A stretch of DNA of 64,000 nt, from the NCBI RefSeq assembly GCF_043290135.1, contig NC_134710.1:7759821-7823820 (forward strand), read 5' to 3'. Origin of the DNA: Rhipicephalus microplus. Taxonomy: Eukaryota; Arthropoda; Arachnida; Ixodida; Ixodidae. The translations under genes and the position numbers were made by a program. Under the pieces are notes generated by a model. It did not search any database. It was not told where the DNA came from and was given only the letters and a program-made list of their open reading frames with translations. Each line of letters opens with the position of its first letter. Position 1 is the first letter of the stretch. This document shows positions 1 through 10,603 of this stretch, piece after piece.

Positions 1-1449
1 ACTGAACACTCTTGTACAAAGTCTTCAATGTCTCAACTCAGTCCAGGCCAGAAAAAGCAATCACGTGCCCTGGACTAGCACTTCGTGATGCCTAAATGCC
101 CTTGGTGGATTTTTTCTAGTTTCATGCTTCATGCTAGCAGGAATCGCAATCTTGTACCCTTTCAACAACAAACCTTGCGCGTGTGAGAGCTCTCCGTTAA
201 ACACTTTTAGCTGGCCATCAATAGGTGTGTTTTTGCTCAGGCTTTCTACAACGTTTGCCAGGTAGTTGTCCTTACTTGTCTCATTGGCCAGTCATTGCTG
301 GGTCCTGTTGCTGATACGGGATGAAAGCACACTCACGGCGTGTACCTCCACATCGTCGTCGGTGAAATTGTTGCAGTTGACAGTCGCCCGGGAAAGCATA
401 TTGGCCAGCAGGAGGTGCTTCCCTGGAATAAACATAATTTCCAAGTCGTATCGAAGCAGGCGCAAAAAAAGCGTTGCAGCCTTGGTGGCATGTCTCCGAT
501 TGCTTTCGGAGAAATCGCTATCAGTGGGCGGTGCACGGACCGTTTCCACGATAATCTTATGACCATATGTGGAATGGTTGAATCCTTCGCACCCATACAC
601 TATTTCCATGGCTTCCTTTTCGATTTGCGAATACCTTTGTTGAGATTCGGTGAGCGATTTATACGGGTATGCCACAGGCTTCCACGTGCCATTTTCACAC
701 TGTAACAAGGCAGCACCTACTCCGTTTTGCGACGCATCACATGAAACTTCGGTTTTCTTTTTTGGATCGAAAATTGATAGCAAGGGCTGGCGACACATGC
801 GTTCACATAGAATCTGCCATTCTTTAGCGTGGTCATTAGTCCATTCAAAATGTGTGTCGTGCTTTAATAAGCTCCGGAGCAGTACCGTTTTCTGAGCCAA
901 AGATGGCAAGAACTTGCTGAAGTAGTTTACGACACCCAGCATCCTTTGAATCGCATGCTTGTCCTTTGGTTCTGGCATTTGAGTCATGCTTTTCACCTGA
1001 TTATGATTAGGTCTGATGCCCTCATGACTAATTACGTCACCTAGGAATTCTATTTCTTTTACACGCACTGCACACTTATTCGCATTAAAAGTTAGTCCAG
1101 CTCGTTCTGCTGCTTGCAAGGCAGACTTGAGTCGTTCATTATGCTCCTTTATTGAAGAGCTTCAGATTATCACGTCGTCAACGTATGCCTTTACCCCTGG
1201 CAGATTCTCAAACACTTCATTCAAAGTTTTCGGAACACCTCTGGAGCTGAAAAAAATACCAAACGGTAGCCTCAAGAAGCGGTATCAACCAGAAGGCGTT
1301 GAAAATGTGCAAATGTTTGAAGTTTCTTCATCCAATGGTATCTGGTGGAAACCAGCATTAGCATCGAGCCGGGTGAACACTTTTGCGCAGGCTAGTTCCA
1401 CTTCTATGTTCTCTCGCGTCGGCATTTGATAGTGCTCCCTTTTTATGCA
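1..1449 (-). pseudogene. Gypsy A pol: RT core, RNase H and pre-integrase linker
   Basis: The minus-strand translation shows the RT palm with an intact YVDD box (1174-1185) followed by a stop, then the RT thumb with FLGDVISHEGI, then RNase H with the catalytic-type CDASQNGVGAALL stretch. A frameshift near 590 moves the RNase H C-terminus (around VHRPLIAISPKAIGDMPPRL) to another frame. From about 250 to 1 the translation resembles the linker before the integrase HHCC zinc finger, again with stops. In a live element the enzyme copies RNA into DNA for insertion. Here the stops and frameshift argue for a pseudogene. The family assignment is secure; the subfamily is not. Confidence 0.85.
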
Positions 1450-2481
1450 TTAGTTAATCTTCCTCGGATCCATGCACACTCGAAGCTTTCCATCCTTTTT
1501 ACGTACTATCACGAGAGGACTCACCCAATCCGTAGGCTCTGTCACGCTTGCAATGATGCCGCTTCGTTCCGTACGCTCCAGTTCTTCACGCAGTGGTTCT
1601 CGCAAGGCTAGTGGAATCCGCCGTGCTGGTTGGACCACCGGAACTGCGTCGTCGTGGAGTACCATGTGGTAATGGCGCTTGACGCATCCCGTGCCACTTA
1701 AAAGGTGCCAAAAATCCCCCGTTACGCCTTCCGCTGTGCTTTTTTCCACGCTGTGCACTGGGCGTGAAACCAGCCGAAGGCAGTCACATGCTTGCCGTCC
1801 CAAGATTGCTTGACCTTTACGTACGACGAAAAATTGAAGGACTGCGGTGTGTCCGTTCAGTGTCACATCGGCTGTTATGCTGCCACAGTGTTTGATTTCA
1901 TTGCCGCCGTACGAGTGTAGCACTGAGCAGTTGGACTTTGACAGTGCTTTTGGCTGCATCTTGGTGAGTGAACTCAAGGGAATGATGTCTGCTTGCGAGC
2001 CAGTATCGACTTTAAAGCTCACTGATACGTGAGCAACGTTCGCGTGAACAAGCCAGTCGTGGCCGCTGACCTTGCTTCTCAAGGATACATCCAGCACATC
2101 AAAGCATTCTTCCTCACCAGTGAGCTCGTTGACTCGACTCCCTACTTTGGAACAAATTGCGAAGTGGTTCTTCCACTGGCAGTAGTAACAAGCACGCCAG
2201 AACGCAGGACACTTTCTTGGCGCGTGTGTTCGCGCGCATCTGGGACATATGTAGTCTGGTGGCTTCCTGGCGTTGCTGTTTCCTTGTCTCGATTCTCGGT
2301 GCTGCCTACCTGGCGCTGGGAAGTTCCGAATTGGATCCACTTGATGGTCCCGTAGCCGCGTTTCTTGCTGGGCTGCTGTTGCTTCTGCTGCCTTGCAAGT
2401 CTGTTCCTCTTTCTGTAGCGTGAGATTTCTGCTCCTTAGCAGCTTCTCTCGTAGTTTCTCGTTTTGTACTCCAAAAAACAA
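1450..2481 (-). pseudogene. Gypsy A zinc knuckles, aspartic protease and RT N-terminus
   Basis: This is an open stretch of about 343 codons. It starts just after a T-homopolymer frameshift that separates it from gag. About residues 70-110 carry paired Cys/His clusters (CPRCARTHAPRKC, then CYYCQWKNHFAIC), as expected for a nucleocapsid zinc-binding segment. The retropepsin active-site motif VDTGSQADIIPL follows. The C-terminal 60 residues are the RT fingers, with WVSPLVIVRKKDGKLRVCMDP. A stop after the last residue breaks continuity with the RT palm downstream. Families of this kind process Gag-Pol with the protease and start reverse transcription with RT. This copy is the best preserved part of element A but is still not a full gene. 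Confidence 0.82.
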
Positions 2482-2896
2482 TCCGATCGCGGATCATCGA
2501 GTCACGCAAGTTTTCAAAGTTACACAGACGAGTTTGTGTCTTCACGTCTCGCACGAAGTGCTCAAAAGGTTCCCCTGGCTCTTGCATTCGTTTTCCGAAC
2601 AAGTAGCGTTCATATGTCTCATTGCTCTGGCTCTCACAGTACTCGTCAAACTTTTTGACTACCGTAGCGTAATCGCTGTTGCTTTCGCCTTTTGAAAAAA
2701 CGAAGGTAATAACTACCTCTATGGCTTCTTCGCCTGCAGTTGTCAGCAGCAACGCAGTCTTCGTCTACTCTAGTCGCGGTTGTCCGGAAGGTTCTGTAGC
2801 CCTGAAAAATGGCTCAAATTTCTGCTTGAACAGTGGCCAGCTCTTGCCTAGGTCTCCTGTGAAGCGTACTGCATCCGGCGGTCGAACAAATGCCAT
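2306..2896 (-). pseudogene. Gypsy A gag (capsid region)
   Basis: I take the start at the ATG complementary to 2894-2896, because the reading from there (MAFVRPPDAVRFTGDLG) has the usual opening of this family and lies a short leader away from the primer-binding-like site. One in-frame stop occurs near 2760. After it come a helical capsid segment and the motif EPFEHFVRDVKTQTRLCNF, typical of Ty3/gypsy Gag. The frame is lost near 2470 at a run of Ts, after which the zinc-knuckle/protease frame continues. No envelope-like gene is seen. Confidence 0.75.
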
Positions 2897-2945
2897 CCCG
2901 ACTGCTCAGCGCGCCGTGGGCGCCTACGTGTGCGGCGATGGTTGC

Positions 2946-2963
2946 GCGGCACTTCTGACACCA
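2946..2963 (-). promoter_or_regulatory. Primer-binding-like site of gypsy A
   Basis: The minus strand reads TGGTGTCAGAAGTGCCGC directly inside the presumed LTR end and about 50 bp before the gag ATG. TGGTGTCAGAAGTG is a known type of tRNA primer-binding site in metazoan gypsy elements. I cannot say which tRNA without a search. Confidence 0.55.
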
Positions 2964-3370
2964 TGTATCGATGACATGATACGCCTGGTAGCCGGTGGGT
3001 AAAAGAACCCGGTTTATTGAACGTCAGCTGGTTATATGCGCTGAATGCGTGCGTATCAGGTACATCTCTACACAGTTCATGCGCATATCTTGCGCCACGT
3101 GTACGATACAGACGACAAAGGGACAAGAAAGAGACTTGGGGGCGGCGAATCTCGCTTGTGGCTTCGCCTAATAGTTTGTTTCAGTTTTGTTTCGAAGGAA
3201 AGAACAAAGCGTTTAGAACTTCGTGACCGGATGATAAGCCTAAGAAGTGAAGGTGGTGAAGCGCGACTGCTGAACATTTGCAGATCCTTGTTACGTGACA
3301 AAGCAGCTTCAAGCCATGCGAAGCCAAAAGAAATGTAAAGTATGAAGACTAGGCCCATAAATCTCATGTT
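2964..3370 (-). repeat. Probable 5' LTR of gypsy A
   Basis: On the minus strand this block lies just upstream of the primer-binding-like site and contains AATAAA near 3015, about 45 bp before that site, as expected for the R/U5 part of an LTR. The outer edge is unsupported, because the partner LTR is outside the window. Confidence 0.4.
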
Positions 3371-3868
3371 CGCTTAAGCGCCATGCGTTGAAGCTTCCAT
3401 AGACAATAACGCCAGACTTCCCTCCAGTGTCTATAGGAACCTCTATGCAGCGCTCCACCCTCTCTCACTTCGCAACGCTGATGCAGGCAGCGTTTGCTAG
3501 TCAACACTCACTTCCCTGCTCGGTTCTCTAGACATCCCTCGGAGCAACGTCTACTCCCTCATTCTGCATGCGAACCTCCTTCTCTTTTTCTCCTACGCTC
3601 CTGCTATCTCTCACCGCGGAACGCCAATGCAGGCAGCGCCTACTAGCAAACTCCTTAATGAAAAACGCCGACTGCTCACGCTGCATAACCGTTTACTGTC
3701 CACCTCGTAAAACCTTTGCATTGCGTGAGTACGTCCGGTCTGGCAACCAACGCCTTCCTACTCTCTGGCATGCGGGAGACAGCTTGGAGTGGGTGTGTGT
3801 TGATGCCAGTATTTGTGCCATTTGCCGTGTATTAGGCCAACCTGCGGTTTTTGTTTTTATTCATTGCT
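3371..3868. other. Intergenic stretch with one duplicated motif
   Basis: No gene is recognised. A motif around GATGCAGGCAGCG (near 3480) recurs as CAATGCAGGCAGCG near 3627, within similar C/T-rich surroundings. This suggests an old partial tandem duplication of about 145 bp. Confidence 0.35.
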
Positions 3869-4190
3869 ATGACAGCCAAGAATTGGTCATTGTGGAACCA
3901 CTGCGCTGTTTTTGGGTGCAGTAACAACTACAGAAAAAAGAAACTGCTGTCGAAAAAAAACATGCCATGTGCATCACCAGACGCGGAGTTTTCGTGGTTG
4001 TCGACTCTTCTCTTCAAGTTGCGTCGTTTTTCTGTTGACGAGAAGCAGCTGTTTGTATGGCTTCAAACTTAAACAGGAGAAACTTTGTACCTGCCACTGG
4101 TACTCGGGTATGTTCGGAGCACTTTTTTTCCGGCGAACGAACCGCAATGACTTCGACATCGATGGGCAACCTCGGCTATATACGGAAGGT
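3869..4190 (+). pseudogene. Broken THAP-domain coding segment
   Basis: THAP domains are C2CH zinc-binding DNA-binding domains found in host regulators and in P-element-type transposases. From the ATG at 3869 the translation gives NHCAVFGCSNNYRKK, matching the N-terminal Cys-x2-4-Cys part. In another frame, from 4057, comes NFVPATGTRVCSEHFFSGER, matching the later Cys-x2-His part and the following Phe. All four ligand types are therefore present, but a frameshift and a stop lie between the halves. A possible splice donor, AAG|GTACGC, lies near 4187. It could be a decayed host exon or a relic of a THAP transposon. No transposase core is seen nearby. Confidence 0.6.
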
Positions 4191-5244
4191 ACGCAGCCTA
4201 GAGCTGTTCTAACGATGACAATAATTGCCAGATAAACAGACCCACGTAAAATTTCTCTCTATTGCAGGTAAAGTTACCATAGCACCGAGAGTCACTCAAA
4301 TATTGTGATTTAAAAAGAGAAGATGAAAAGGGGACGCACAGGCACGTCAGCGTCGATTGATGTAAGAGCTGTATTTAAGTGCACACCTAGCAAAACGAAC
4401 GAGCAAGTAAGACATGGTCACTCAGACTTGAGAAACAATTTAGGTAACCGTTAGTGCGCAACTGACAAAAACCGTCAATGCCACGAAATAAAGACGAACC
4501 ACTACACTCGAACGCAAGGCTATATGCCAGAGCAGTAACCGATGCGACGGCCTAGAGTAAAGAAATATTGTTAGAAAAACGAATGACTATAGTTCAAGAA
4601 ATATATTCACTATGCTCTGGAAGTGCTGTTGCTCTTTCTGAAAAAGAAATACCTCAAAATACTGCTCATTGTTCCAGCAGAAAGTCGCTGCTGTGAGTGT
4701 ACTGCATCAACAGTAGCGGACTCGTTCGCGGCAATGCATAGTAAAACAATTGACCCTCAACGGCTTTAACCTTGTCAGAAAGGCTCATAGAGCCATTTTT
4801 TATAGAACCTGCATCACTTTAGTTTAAATTCACAACGTAAACCCTGATACAGAACCACCACCGCACGCTTGCCTTCTATGCAAACAATGAACTTCGGGCA
4901 TGTCTGATGGGCTGCCAGACCAAAAAAAAGGCCCGCCCGCAAGCAATATGGCGGCGCCCACAAAAAACGCCTAAATACAGGCATGTACTGTATCTTGACC
5001 ACCATAGGTAGTGCCGGTGGGAGATTTTCCTGCGTGTTGTTGAACAATAAAAATTCCCAGCGTGCAGATTCACTAAACGAAGACTGCAGGGCTCCATATG
5101 TTTAAACGAACAGTTCTATTTCCCATTCTCCATTAACAGCGAATGACATGTTCCAGTAAGAAACACTGGTACATAACTGCGGGCTTTGCGCCTTGTTACG
5201 CATGCGAGTCTGCACCAAACGTTAATGCCTCTGAAAAAGGCAAT
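4191..5244. other. Intergenic, nothing recognised
   Basis: The block is AT-rich, with many short stops in all frames. The minus-strand ORF at 4814-5047 shows no motif I recognise. Confidence 0.4.
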
Positions 5245-5828
5245 CTCAGTCAAAGCCAGCAATCGAGCCCACCTGACGCCATCAACTCAACGACGTCATC
5301 AAGAGGCGGCGCCGGTCTGCCACGCAACGCACCGCGAGCTCCCTCAGCCCGCGAGCCCGTAGAAGCTATCGGCGCCTTCCAGTCTGGCGAGTCTTACGCA
5401 ACAAAAGGGAACGTCGCTCATCCTTGGCTGCAACCACGTGCAGCAATCGGCGCCTTCCAGTCTGGCGAGTCTTACGCAATGCGTGGCAACACCCCTCGTC
5501 CTAGGTGCAACCATGCGCAGCGGCGGGCCGCATTAGAGGATTCCGACATCCCGGCAGCGGCAATTGTAGTTGGACATTCGGTTACTCAAAGGATCCACCC
5601 GGTGCCTATTAAAAAAAAACTGCGGTGCGTCGCCAGCAGTAGACCTATGTGTCAGAGACGAGAGCTCGGTTCTTCTGTCTGTCTGTAAGCTGTCGGCCCC
5701 AGTGGTAAATTTGTAACGCTTCTAGTTTTTTGCTGTACATAAACCTTGCCTTAACTCACCGTCGTCTCGTCCGCTCGACTATTAGCTTTGCGCAGAAGCA
5801 GTTGCAAGCTGAGTAACACACGCTACCG
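5245..5828 (+). repeat. Probable LTR of gypsy B
   Basis: This block precedes the primer-binding-like site. It holds a TATA-like AT-rich run after GGTGCCTATT (near 5600), a pyrimidine-rich leader, and a polyA-like ACATAAACC near 5740. The 181-codon ORF covering 5143-5688 is probably not a protein, because it spans LTR control sequence including two copies of a 78-bp repeat. No second LTR is present to fix the edges. Confidence 0.5.
5365..5520 (+). repeat. Two 78-bp tandem repeats in the U3-like region
   Basis: The block ATCGGCGCCTTCCAGTCTGG occurs at 5368 and again at 5446, a 78-bp period, with a similar tail ending in GCAACCA. Tandem blocks upstream of the start site are common enhancer-like units in LTRs. 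That role is inference. A CRE-like GACGTCAT lies upstream near 5293. Confidence 0.7.
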
Positions 5829-5830
5829 AA

Positions 5831-5848
5831 TGGCTGGTGACCGTGTCG
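5831..5848 (+). promoter_or_regulatory. Primer-binding-like site of gypsy B
   Basis: TGGCTGGTGACCGTGTCG follows the presumed LTR end and precedes a long untranslated leader. It resembles TGGYGACCGTG primer sites of gypsy-type elements, with an insertion. The tRNA is not identified. Confidence 0.4.
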
Positions 5849-6209
5849 GCGGAGTTCAGAGCAGTGGCACCTTCGAGACCGTGTTGGCGTCTCGTCTTCG
5901 TAACAGTAGTGGCAGCAGTGGAATCGGCGGGTGTGAGTAACATCGATGCGGTGAGTGCCTGATGTTTTCCGCTCAGTTCGCCAGACTACTCTAGCACAGG
6001 TTATAGTAGTTCAGAGAAGGGCTGTGTGAAGCATTAGAGTGAGCTTTGATCATTTCAAGCGAAGTCGAAGCGCTTTGAAACCAAAGTTAAGGCGGAGGGT
6101 GTAAACACGGGTGTGTTAAAAATTGCTTGCGTGTCTTGGTAGTAGACTTATAGTGAGTACAGCAAGTAGATTCTAAACAGGGGCATACAGCAAGAGGCTA
6201 GTGTGAACG

Positions 6210-6778
6210 ATGGTGAACCTTAATGTGAAGGAACTCATCGAAATTTATGAAGAACTCGGCATTACTTTGGGTCGTGCGAAACGAAAGCAAGCGATCCTTG
6301 AGATCACGAAGGATAAAGGAGTGTCGGCTGAGGAAGTCAATGAGGCCTGGGTGGATATCAAAGCACGCCGCGAGGACACTGAAAGGTGAGCAGTAGAAGT
6401 TCGCGAACGTGAAGAAGCTGAAAGGCGCGAACATCGCGAGCGTGAGGAGGCCGAGACACAGGAGCGCCTCGAGTTGAAACGAATAGAATTGGCAATCCTA
6501 CAGTGTTCGCAGGCGCCTAGCATAGCTTCTCCGACAGTTCAGGTCAGTGGTTAAATTATTTGGGACCAACTGCCACAGTTCGTAGTAAGCGAGGACATGG
6601 CAAAGTATCTCGTCAAGTTTGAACAGGTCTGTGAGCGAAATGCTTTGGAGTGGTCTCTTTGGGCGCAGAACCTGTTAGCTCTTCTTCCCAGCGAATTGTC
6701 CGACGTGATAACGTGCTTGTCGAGGGAAGCGTTTGAGAGCTATGACGAGGATAAGGTGGTAGGTCACCTTCAAAAGTC
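6210..6778 (+). pseudogene. Gypsy B gag, N-terminal part
   Basis: The ATG at 6210 opens MVNLNVKELIEIYEELGITL, an N-terminus I associate with tick and vertebrate gypsy Gag proteins of the SCAN-like type. A charged Arg/Glu coiled-coil-like stretch (residues about 50-95) follows, then a segment with FEQVCERNALEWSLWAQNL typical of capsid. Stops occur near 6387 and 6553. The frame ends at LQKSF, where foreign AT-rich sequence begins. Gag assembles the particle that carries element RNA. Confidence 0.75.
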
Positions 6779-6919
6779 TTTTTTTCGCGAAATAAATTTT
6801 TATGGTTTTGTTTTTCTTGCACACCCAAACATTCACATATATGTTACAACAAAAATTATCCTCTTAGCATAATTAGTTTGCAAGTTACAGCAAGTTTTCT
6901 ATACTCTATGCTCCTACTG

Positions 6920-6959
6920 CAAAACCGAAACCACATTTCCAACTATGGTTTCGGTTTTG
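6920..6959. repeat. Perfect 14-bp inverted repeat, 12-nt loop
   Basis: Arms CAAAACCGAAACCA (6920-6933) and TGGTTTCGGTTTTG (6946-6959) pair perfectly around a 12-base loop. It lies in the left flank of the inserted DNA transposon. Its role is unknown. Confidence 0.9.
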
Positions 6960-7227
6960 AAAAATTGCTTTCAAAAGCAAGTGTTGTTTCGCCTATCTAT
7001 TCAAAACACATTATGCATTTTATTCTGACTGTTATATAAGATGTCATTAATTACAACTTTGTGTTTAAAAGTCTTCGTTAATCTCTAACAACAGCCAAAA
7101 GGGGGACGCACGAAGCTCGTCGGCATTTTTGTTGTTTTCCTTGATCAGGCTTCGTTCTGCATTTGTTCCACGTGTCAATGCTACTAGGGCTGTATCCTTA
7201 GGCCACCTGGATCATATTACGACCAGC

Positions 7228-7317
7228 ATGGGGAAGTGCAGAACACAGAGGATGAGGAAGCGCAAGTTTGCTGGAAATCGAAGGGAAATACGTACACAAA
7301 GAAGGACTTCCAAATGA
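7228..7317 (+). pseudogene. Transposase N-terminal fragment (Mutator/Kolobok-like)
   Basis: From the ATG at 7228 the 29 codons read MGKCRTQRMRKRKFAGNR and so on, a short basic opening with the pattern K-[RK]-K-F-x-G-N. I associate this with the start of animal Mutator-like/Kolobok transposases (Pfam Mutator family, PF20700). Stop at 7315. The middle of the protein, including the catalytic core, is absent. Confidence 0.45.
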
Positions 7318-7462
7318 TGTGCTCAACAAAGTTAAGACTGTCTAGAGTGATCTGTGCTCTGATGTACTTCTAATGAAGTGCCTTCATTGAAAGACCCAAA
7401 ATTGTAATGAGTGTTTTAATGGTTTAATATGTCAGCGGGCACCCAAGAAGGTCTACGTAAGC

Positions 7463-7843
7463 TTGCCTACAGTAATGTTTGCCTTGCATGATGCTGTGGC
7501 ACACTTTAATAATGGCAGTGTAAACACCCTAGATATCCTGAGGCAAGCTGGCATAGAACCAGGGTACCACACGACGAAAGCTTGCATCGCCAGGGATCAC
7601 CTGCGCATGCAGAATGCTAAACGCAATCAGCGGATGGGACAAAACAGGCCAGGAAGAAAAGACGAGCAGCCACCCAAACAAAATGAGACAATAATGCTTC
7701 CGCAGAAGGGCCCAGCTATGAATCTGGTGCATTTTAGGCCTGCATGCGAAGATTGTGACCCTTTTTACAAGCTCGGAAATCTTTGTTTACGTTTTTCTGA
7801 TAATAAAACTTTGCTCCAAATGTTGCGACGCAAACTTTTATAA
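7463..7843 (+). pseudogene. Transposase C-terminal fragment (Mutator/Kolobok-like)
   Basis: This 126-codon ORF reads AVAHFNNGSVNTLDILRQAG and then GIEPGYHTTKACIARDHLRM. These match, from memory, the late part of PF20700-type transposases, where an FN-x-G motif is followed by LxxLGI-x-PG and a charged K/R-rich tail. In autonomous copies this protein cuts and joins DNA ends. Here the catalytic acidic residues that should lie upstream are deleted, so this is a non-autonomous derivative. Family placement is tentative. Confidence 0.45.
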
Positions 7844-7904
7844 CGTATTTTTCAGCGTATACTTCGAACTGAAATTTTTCATAATGATTTGCAACATATA
7901 TATC

Positions 7905-8067
7905 TGTGCAGTGAGCTAGAATAAAAAAAATTAATCGAATATTTTTCAGTTCACAGCTGAATTGTCAAACAGGTTCAGTGTAAATTGCCTATCTTTCCTT
8001 GTTTTTTGTTTTTAAGCATTACTTCCTTAATATTCGCTGCATAATATTTATTCTAGTTCACTGCATA
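7905..8067. repeat. Imperfect 21-bp inverted repeat
   Basis: TGTGCAGTGAGCTAGAATAAA (arm 7905-7925) pairs with 8047-8067, with 2 mismatches in 21. It lies at the right side of the transposon remnant and may mark a nested or rearranged end. Confidence 0.75.
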
Positions 8068-8300
8068 GCTCCAGCCATTAGTTACACAAATGTCAAAGCT
8101 TTACTGAATAAAGCCATCCATTAGTCACTTATCACAGCTGGCATGGCTAGCACTTTTAATGCAATTTTTGACAAAGATTACCTCTCAATAAGTAAATATT
8201 CAATATTTTGCACTGTAAATAGCTTGGTAAATTAAATAAGACATGCTAGTTTTGAGGAAAAAGTTATTTCAACACTGCCTGCCCTTAAAAAATTTTTTGT

Positions 8301-9284
8301 CTTTGAGTGGCCTACCGCCTCTAAAGAAGTCCTTTTGAGACGTTATAAGTTGTCACCCGAGGCTTTCGCGCAAAGGTTTCGGTATGCTAAAAAGGGGAAT
8401 GAGTCACACGTTGACTTCGCGTTTCATCTTAAAGCCGATTTAATTGAATGGCTCAAGGCGAAGGTGTTTATGACGATCGCGATAAAGTGGTAGAATGCAT
8501 TGCATTGAAACAATTCTACCGCTGCATCGAGGAGGATGTCAAGCTTTGACTGCAGGACAAACTTGGTGAATTACAGCTAAACAGGGCAGCAGAGTTGGCT
8601 GAGGAGTATTATACTCACCGAAAGTTGCAGAGCAGGGCAGTGGGCCTTGAAAAAGATTAAAGGAAAGAGGGCTTTTCAAACAGATCTTTTCAACGGAATC
8701 CCGCTCCGCACCGTAATTTCAAGAAGGACCCGTCTCTTACGAAGGACACTGTAGGGGAAGGGCAAAAGGAAGCGGGGAAATCGAATTCGGTTCCTAAACA
8801 GCGCACTGCTACTACACGCGCGTTTGAATCACGGAAGCCGCTTATCTGCTACAACTGCAAAAAGGAGGGGCACATCCCGATAAACTGTAAGCAAAAGTTT
8901 GCTTTCGCAACAATCCGAGAATCGGAAAAGAACATGCGGTTGTTAGAGCTGTATCTCCAAGAAATTAGTATGAATGGGAAAACGTGTCGATCCCTTCGAG
9001 ACTCATCGGCAACCATGGACGTTCTCCATCTTTCGTTGGTGTCTCCGGATGACTTCACAGGAGAATGCGCTTGGACCAGGCAAGTCGCCGAGGAGCAGAG
9101 TGCTTGTTTACCAATCGCTGCGGTTGTCATTGAAGGCGCGTTCGGTAAGCTTCGCACCCAAGCGACTGTGTCTGCTGCGCTACCCGATCGTTTTCTTTAT
9201 CTATATTTTAATAACTCAGAGCAGCTTCTCAAAGAGCAGGGTAAACCGTTCTTCTCCAACTTGGCGTACATGGTCCTCACGTGA
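8301..9284 (+). pseudogene. Gypsy B gag C-terminus, zinc knuckle and protease-like domain
   Basis: Capsid sequence resumes with SKEVLLRRYKLSPEAFAQRF, a signature of the SCAN-like capsid C-terminal domain. Stops near 8491, 8548 and 8660 break the frame. A CCHC knuckle, CYNCKKEGHIPINC, lies at about 8850-8891. The retropepsin-like domain follows, but where DTG is expected the sequence reads RDSSATMDVLHLSL, so the catalytic triad is altered to D-S-S. The ORF ends at 9284. In active relatives these parts package RNA and process the polyprotein. Confidence 0.75.
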
Positions 9285-9828
9285 TCGCAAGCGCGGAAGC
9301 TTTCACGAGCTTGATCTTGTTCAATGTGGTGAAGCACCAAGTTCAAAAACTGCTGATCTGTGTGACCTTGGCAGCGAGTCGACGGAACCTCAGACAGGAA
9401 ATTCTCCCTTTGAGTCATTTGAGCAGTCACTCGAGCGGCTCGTCGCCGAAGCGACTGGCACGGTCTGTGTCGGCGGAGGAGACGACATGTCGCCAATGAG
9501 TCAGAGCGAGAGCGGTGCAACGCTCTCGCCTGTAGCGTAAAGTTGGAGTGAGCTGTCGAGGGTTGATCGAGAAACGCTCATTCGAAAGCAGCGTGAGTAC
9601 CTCTCGATTAAAGCACTAATGGAAAGCGTAAACTTGTGAAAAAAAAAGAATGTTTCTTTTTTTGAAAAAGCAGGGACCCTGTATCGGAGCTACACAAATG
9701 CGCAAGGTCGCAAGTATGAACAGCTCTTGGTGCCACAAAAGTATCGACGCCAACTATTGGAACTGGCGCATGAAAACGCGTGGGCAGACATCTCGGCATA
9801 AAAAAGACCAAGGCTAGAGTTTCCCTTG
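9285..9828 (+). pseudogene. Gypsy B inter-domain linker and pre-integrase-like motif
   Basis: After a stop, an acidic Ser/Glu-rich linker runs to 9540. A region with several stops then contains LLELAHENAWA and ...IKKTKARVS near 9750-9820, the H-x-G-H-L-G-type segment that in this tick gypsy lineage precedes a zinc-binding motif. The RT that should follow is absent, because the sequence is cut by element C. Confidence 0.6.
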
Positions 9829-10603
9829 AGTTTTAATGGCCGAAATGCTGACGGGCGTTGTAGCGGTGCAAGATGTCATTGTGAAGAACAAACTGTTGTG
9901 AGTAGTAGTGAGGGTGGGGAAAGTGCAGACCATTGATAATAGCACGCAAAGAGGGGTCGCGGCGTTGTTGAGCAGCTATGGCGGTGAAGTCAGTAATTGA
10001 AAGAACGAGGGCCTCTTGTGCATCTTCCATCATGTCAGGGGGATCGACTGGGTAACGGGACAAGCAGTCGGCATCCTTGTGAAGTTGTCCGGATTTATAG
10101 GATACGAAAAAAGTGTACTCTTGTAAGCGCAGCGCCCAGCGACAAAGGCGTCCCGTAGGGTCCTTGAGTGAGGAGAGCCAGCAAAGCACATGGTGGTCCG
10201 TAATAACTGAGAATGGTCAGCCATACAGGTACGGTCGGAATTTCGCTATGGCCCAGACGAGAGCTAAGCACTCGCGTTTTGTGATCGAATAATTTTTTTC
10301 CGTGCGCGACAACAGTCGGCTTGCATACACGACGACGCGGTGCATTCCTTGTGGCCGCTGCGCCAGCACTGCACGTATGCCGTGGCCACTGGCGTTAGTA
10401 CGAAGCTCTGTGGCGGCAGATGGGTCGAAGTGTGCTAGGACTGGTGGATTGTTGAGAATTTCAAAGAGCGACGAGAAGGCGTTTGCTTGCTGTTGGCCCC
10501 AAGTGAATGCGACATCCGTTTTGAGGAGGCCGGTTAGAGGATGGGCTACTTCGGCAAACTTCTCGACAAAACGACGGAAATAGGAGCACCGTCCCAGAAA
10601 ACT
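9829..10603 (-). pseudogene. Gypsy C RNase H and linker
   Basis: The translation on the minus strand gives the RT connection, with [20 protein letters not shown], then RNase H. The expected TDASG reads TNASGHG, changing a catalytic Asp to Asn. RECLALVWAIAKFRPYLYG is followed by a stop near 10216. Then come TDHHVLCWLSSLKDPTGRL and the linker DADCLSRYP typical of gypsy pol. It ends in a pre-integrase stretch at 9833. Confidence 0.8.

Larger units (their letters stand above)
1..3370 (-). mobile_element. Ty3/gypsy LTR retrotransposon A, 5' part, degenerate
   Basis: Read on the minus strand, the order is LTR end, primer-binding-like site, gag, zinc knuckles, protease, reverse transcriptase, RNase H, and the start of the region leading to integrase, which runs off the window at base 1. 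The order and motifs are those of a Ty3/gypsy element. A homopolymer frameshift joins gag to pol near 2470, and in-frame stops interrupt both genes, so this is a dead copy. The 3' half and 3' LTR lie outside the window. The outer LTR boundary near 3370 is a guess. Confidence 0.8.
6779..8300 (+). mobile_element. Mutator/Kolobok-like DNA transposon remnant inside gag B
   Basis: The gag reading is lost at 6778 and recognisable capsid sequence resumes near 8305, so about 1.5 kb is inserted. It is much more AT-rich than gag. It holds two short coding pieces of one transposase family (7228-7317 and 7463-7843) and internal inverted repeats. GTCTTT lies on both sides (6774-6779 and near 8299-8304) and could be a target duplication, but I see no clear terminal inverted repeats, so the ends are approximate. 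Confidence 0.6.
5245..9828 (+). mobile_element. Ty3/gypsy LTR retrotransposon B with nested DNA transposon
   Basis: In plus-strand order: LTR-like block, primer-binding-like site, gag with charged coiled region, CCHC knuckle, retropepsin-like domain, then a linker ending in the pre-integrase-like HENAWA motif. At about 9829 the element is cut by an oppositely oriented gypsy fragment, so RT, RNase H and integrase are missing. Gag is split by an insertion at about 6779-8300. Left edge approximate. Confidence 0.7.

Noticed and set aside
5143..5688. 181-codon protein with two AIGAFQSGESYA repeats
   Set aside because: It spans an LTR with 78-bp tandem repeats and has no known domain.
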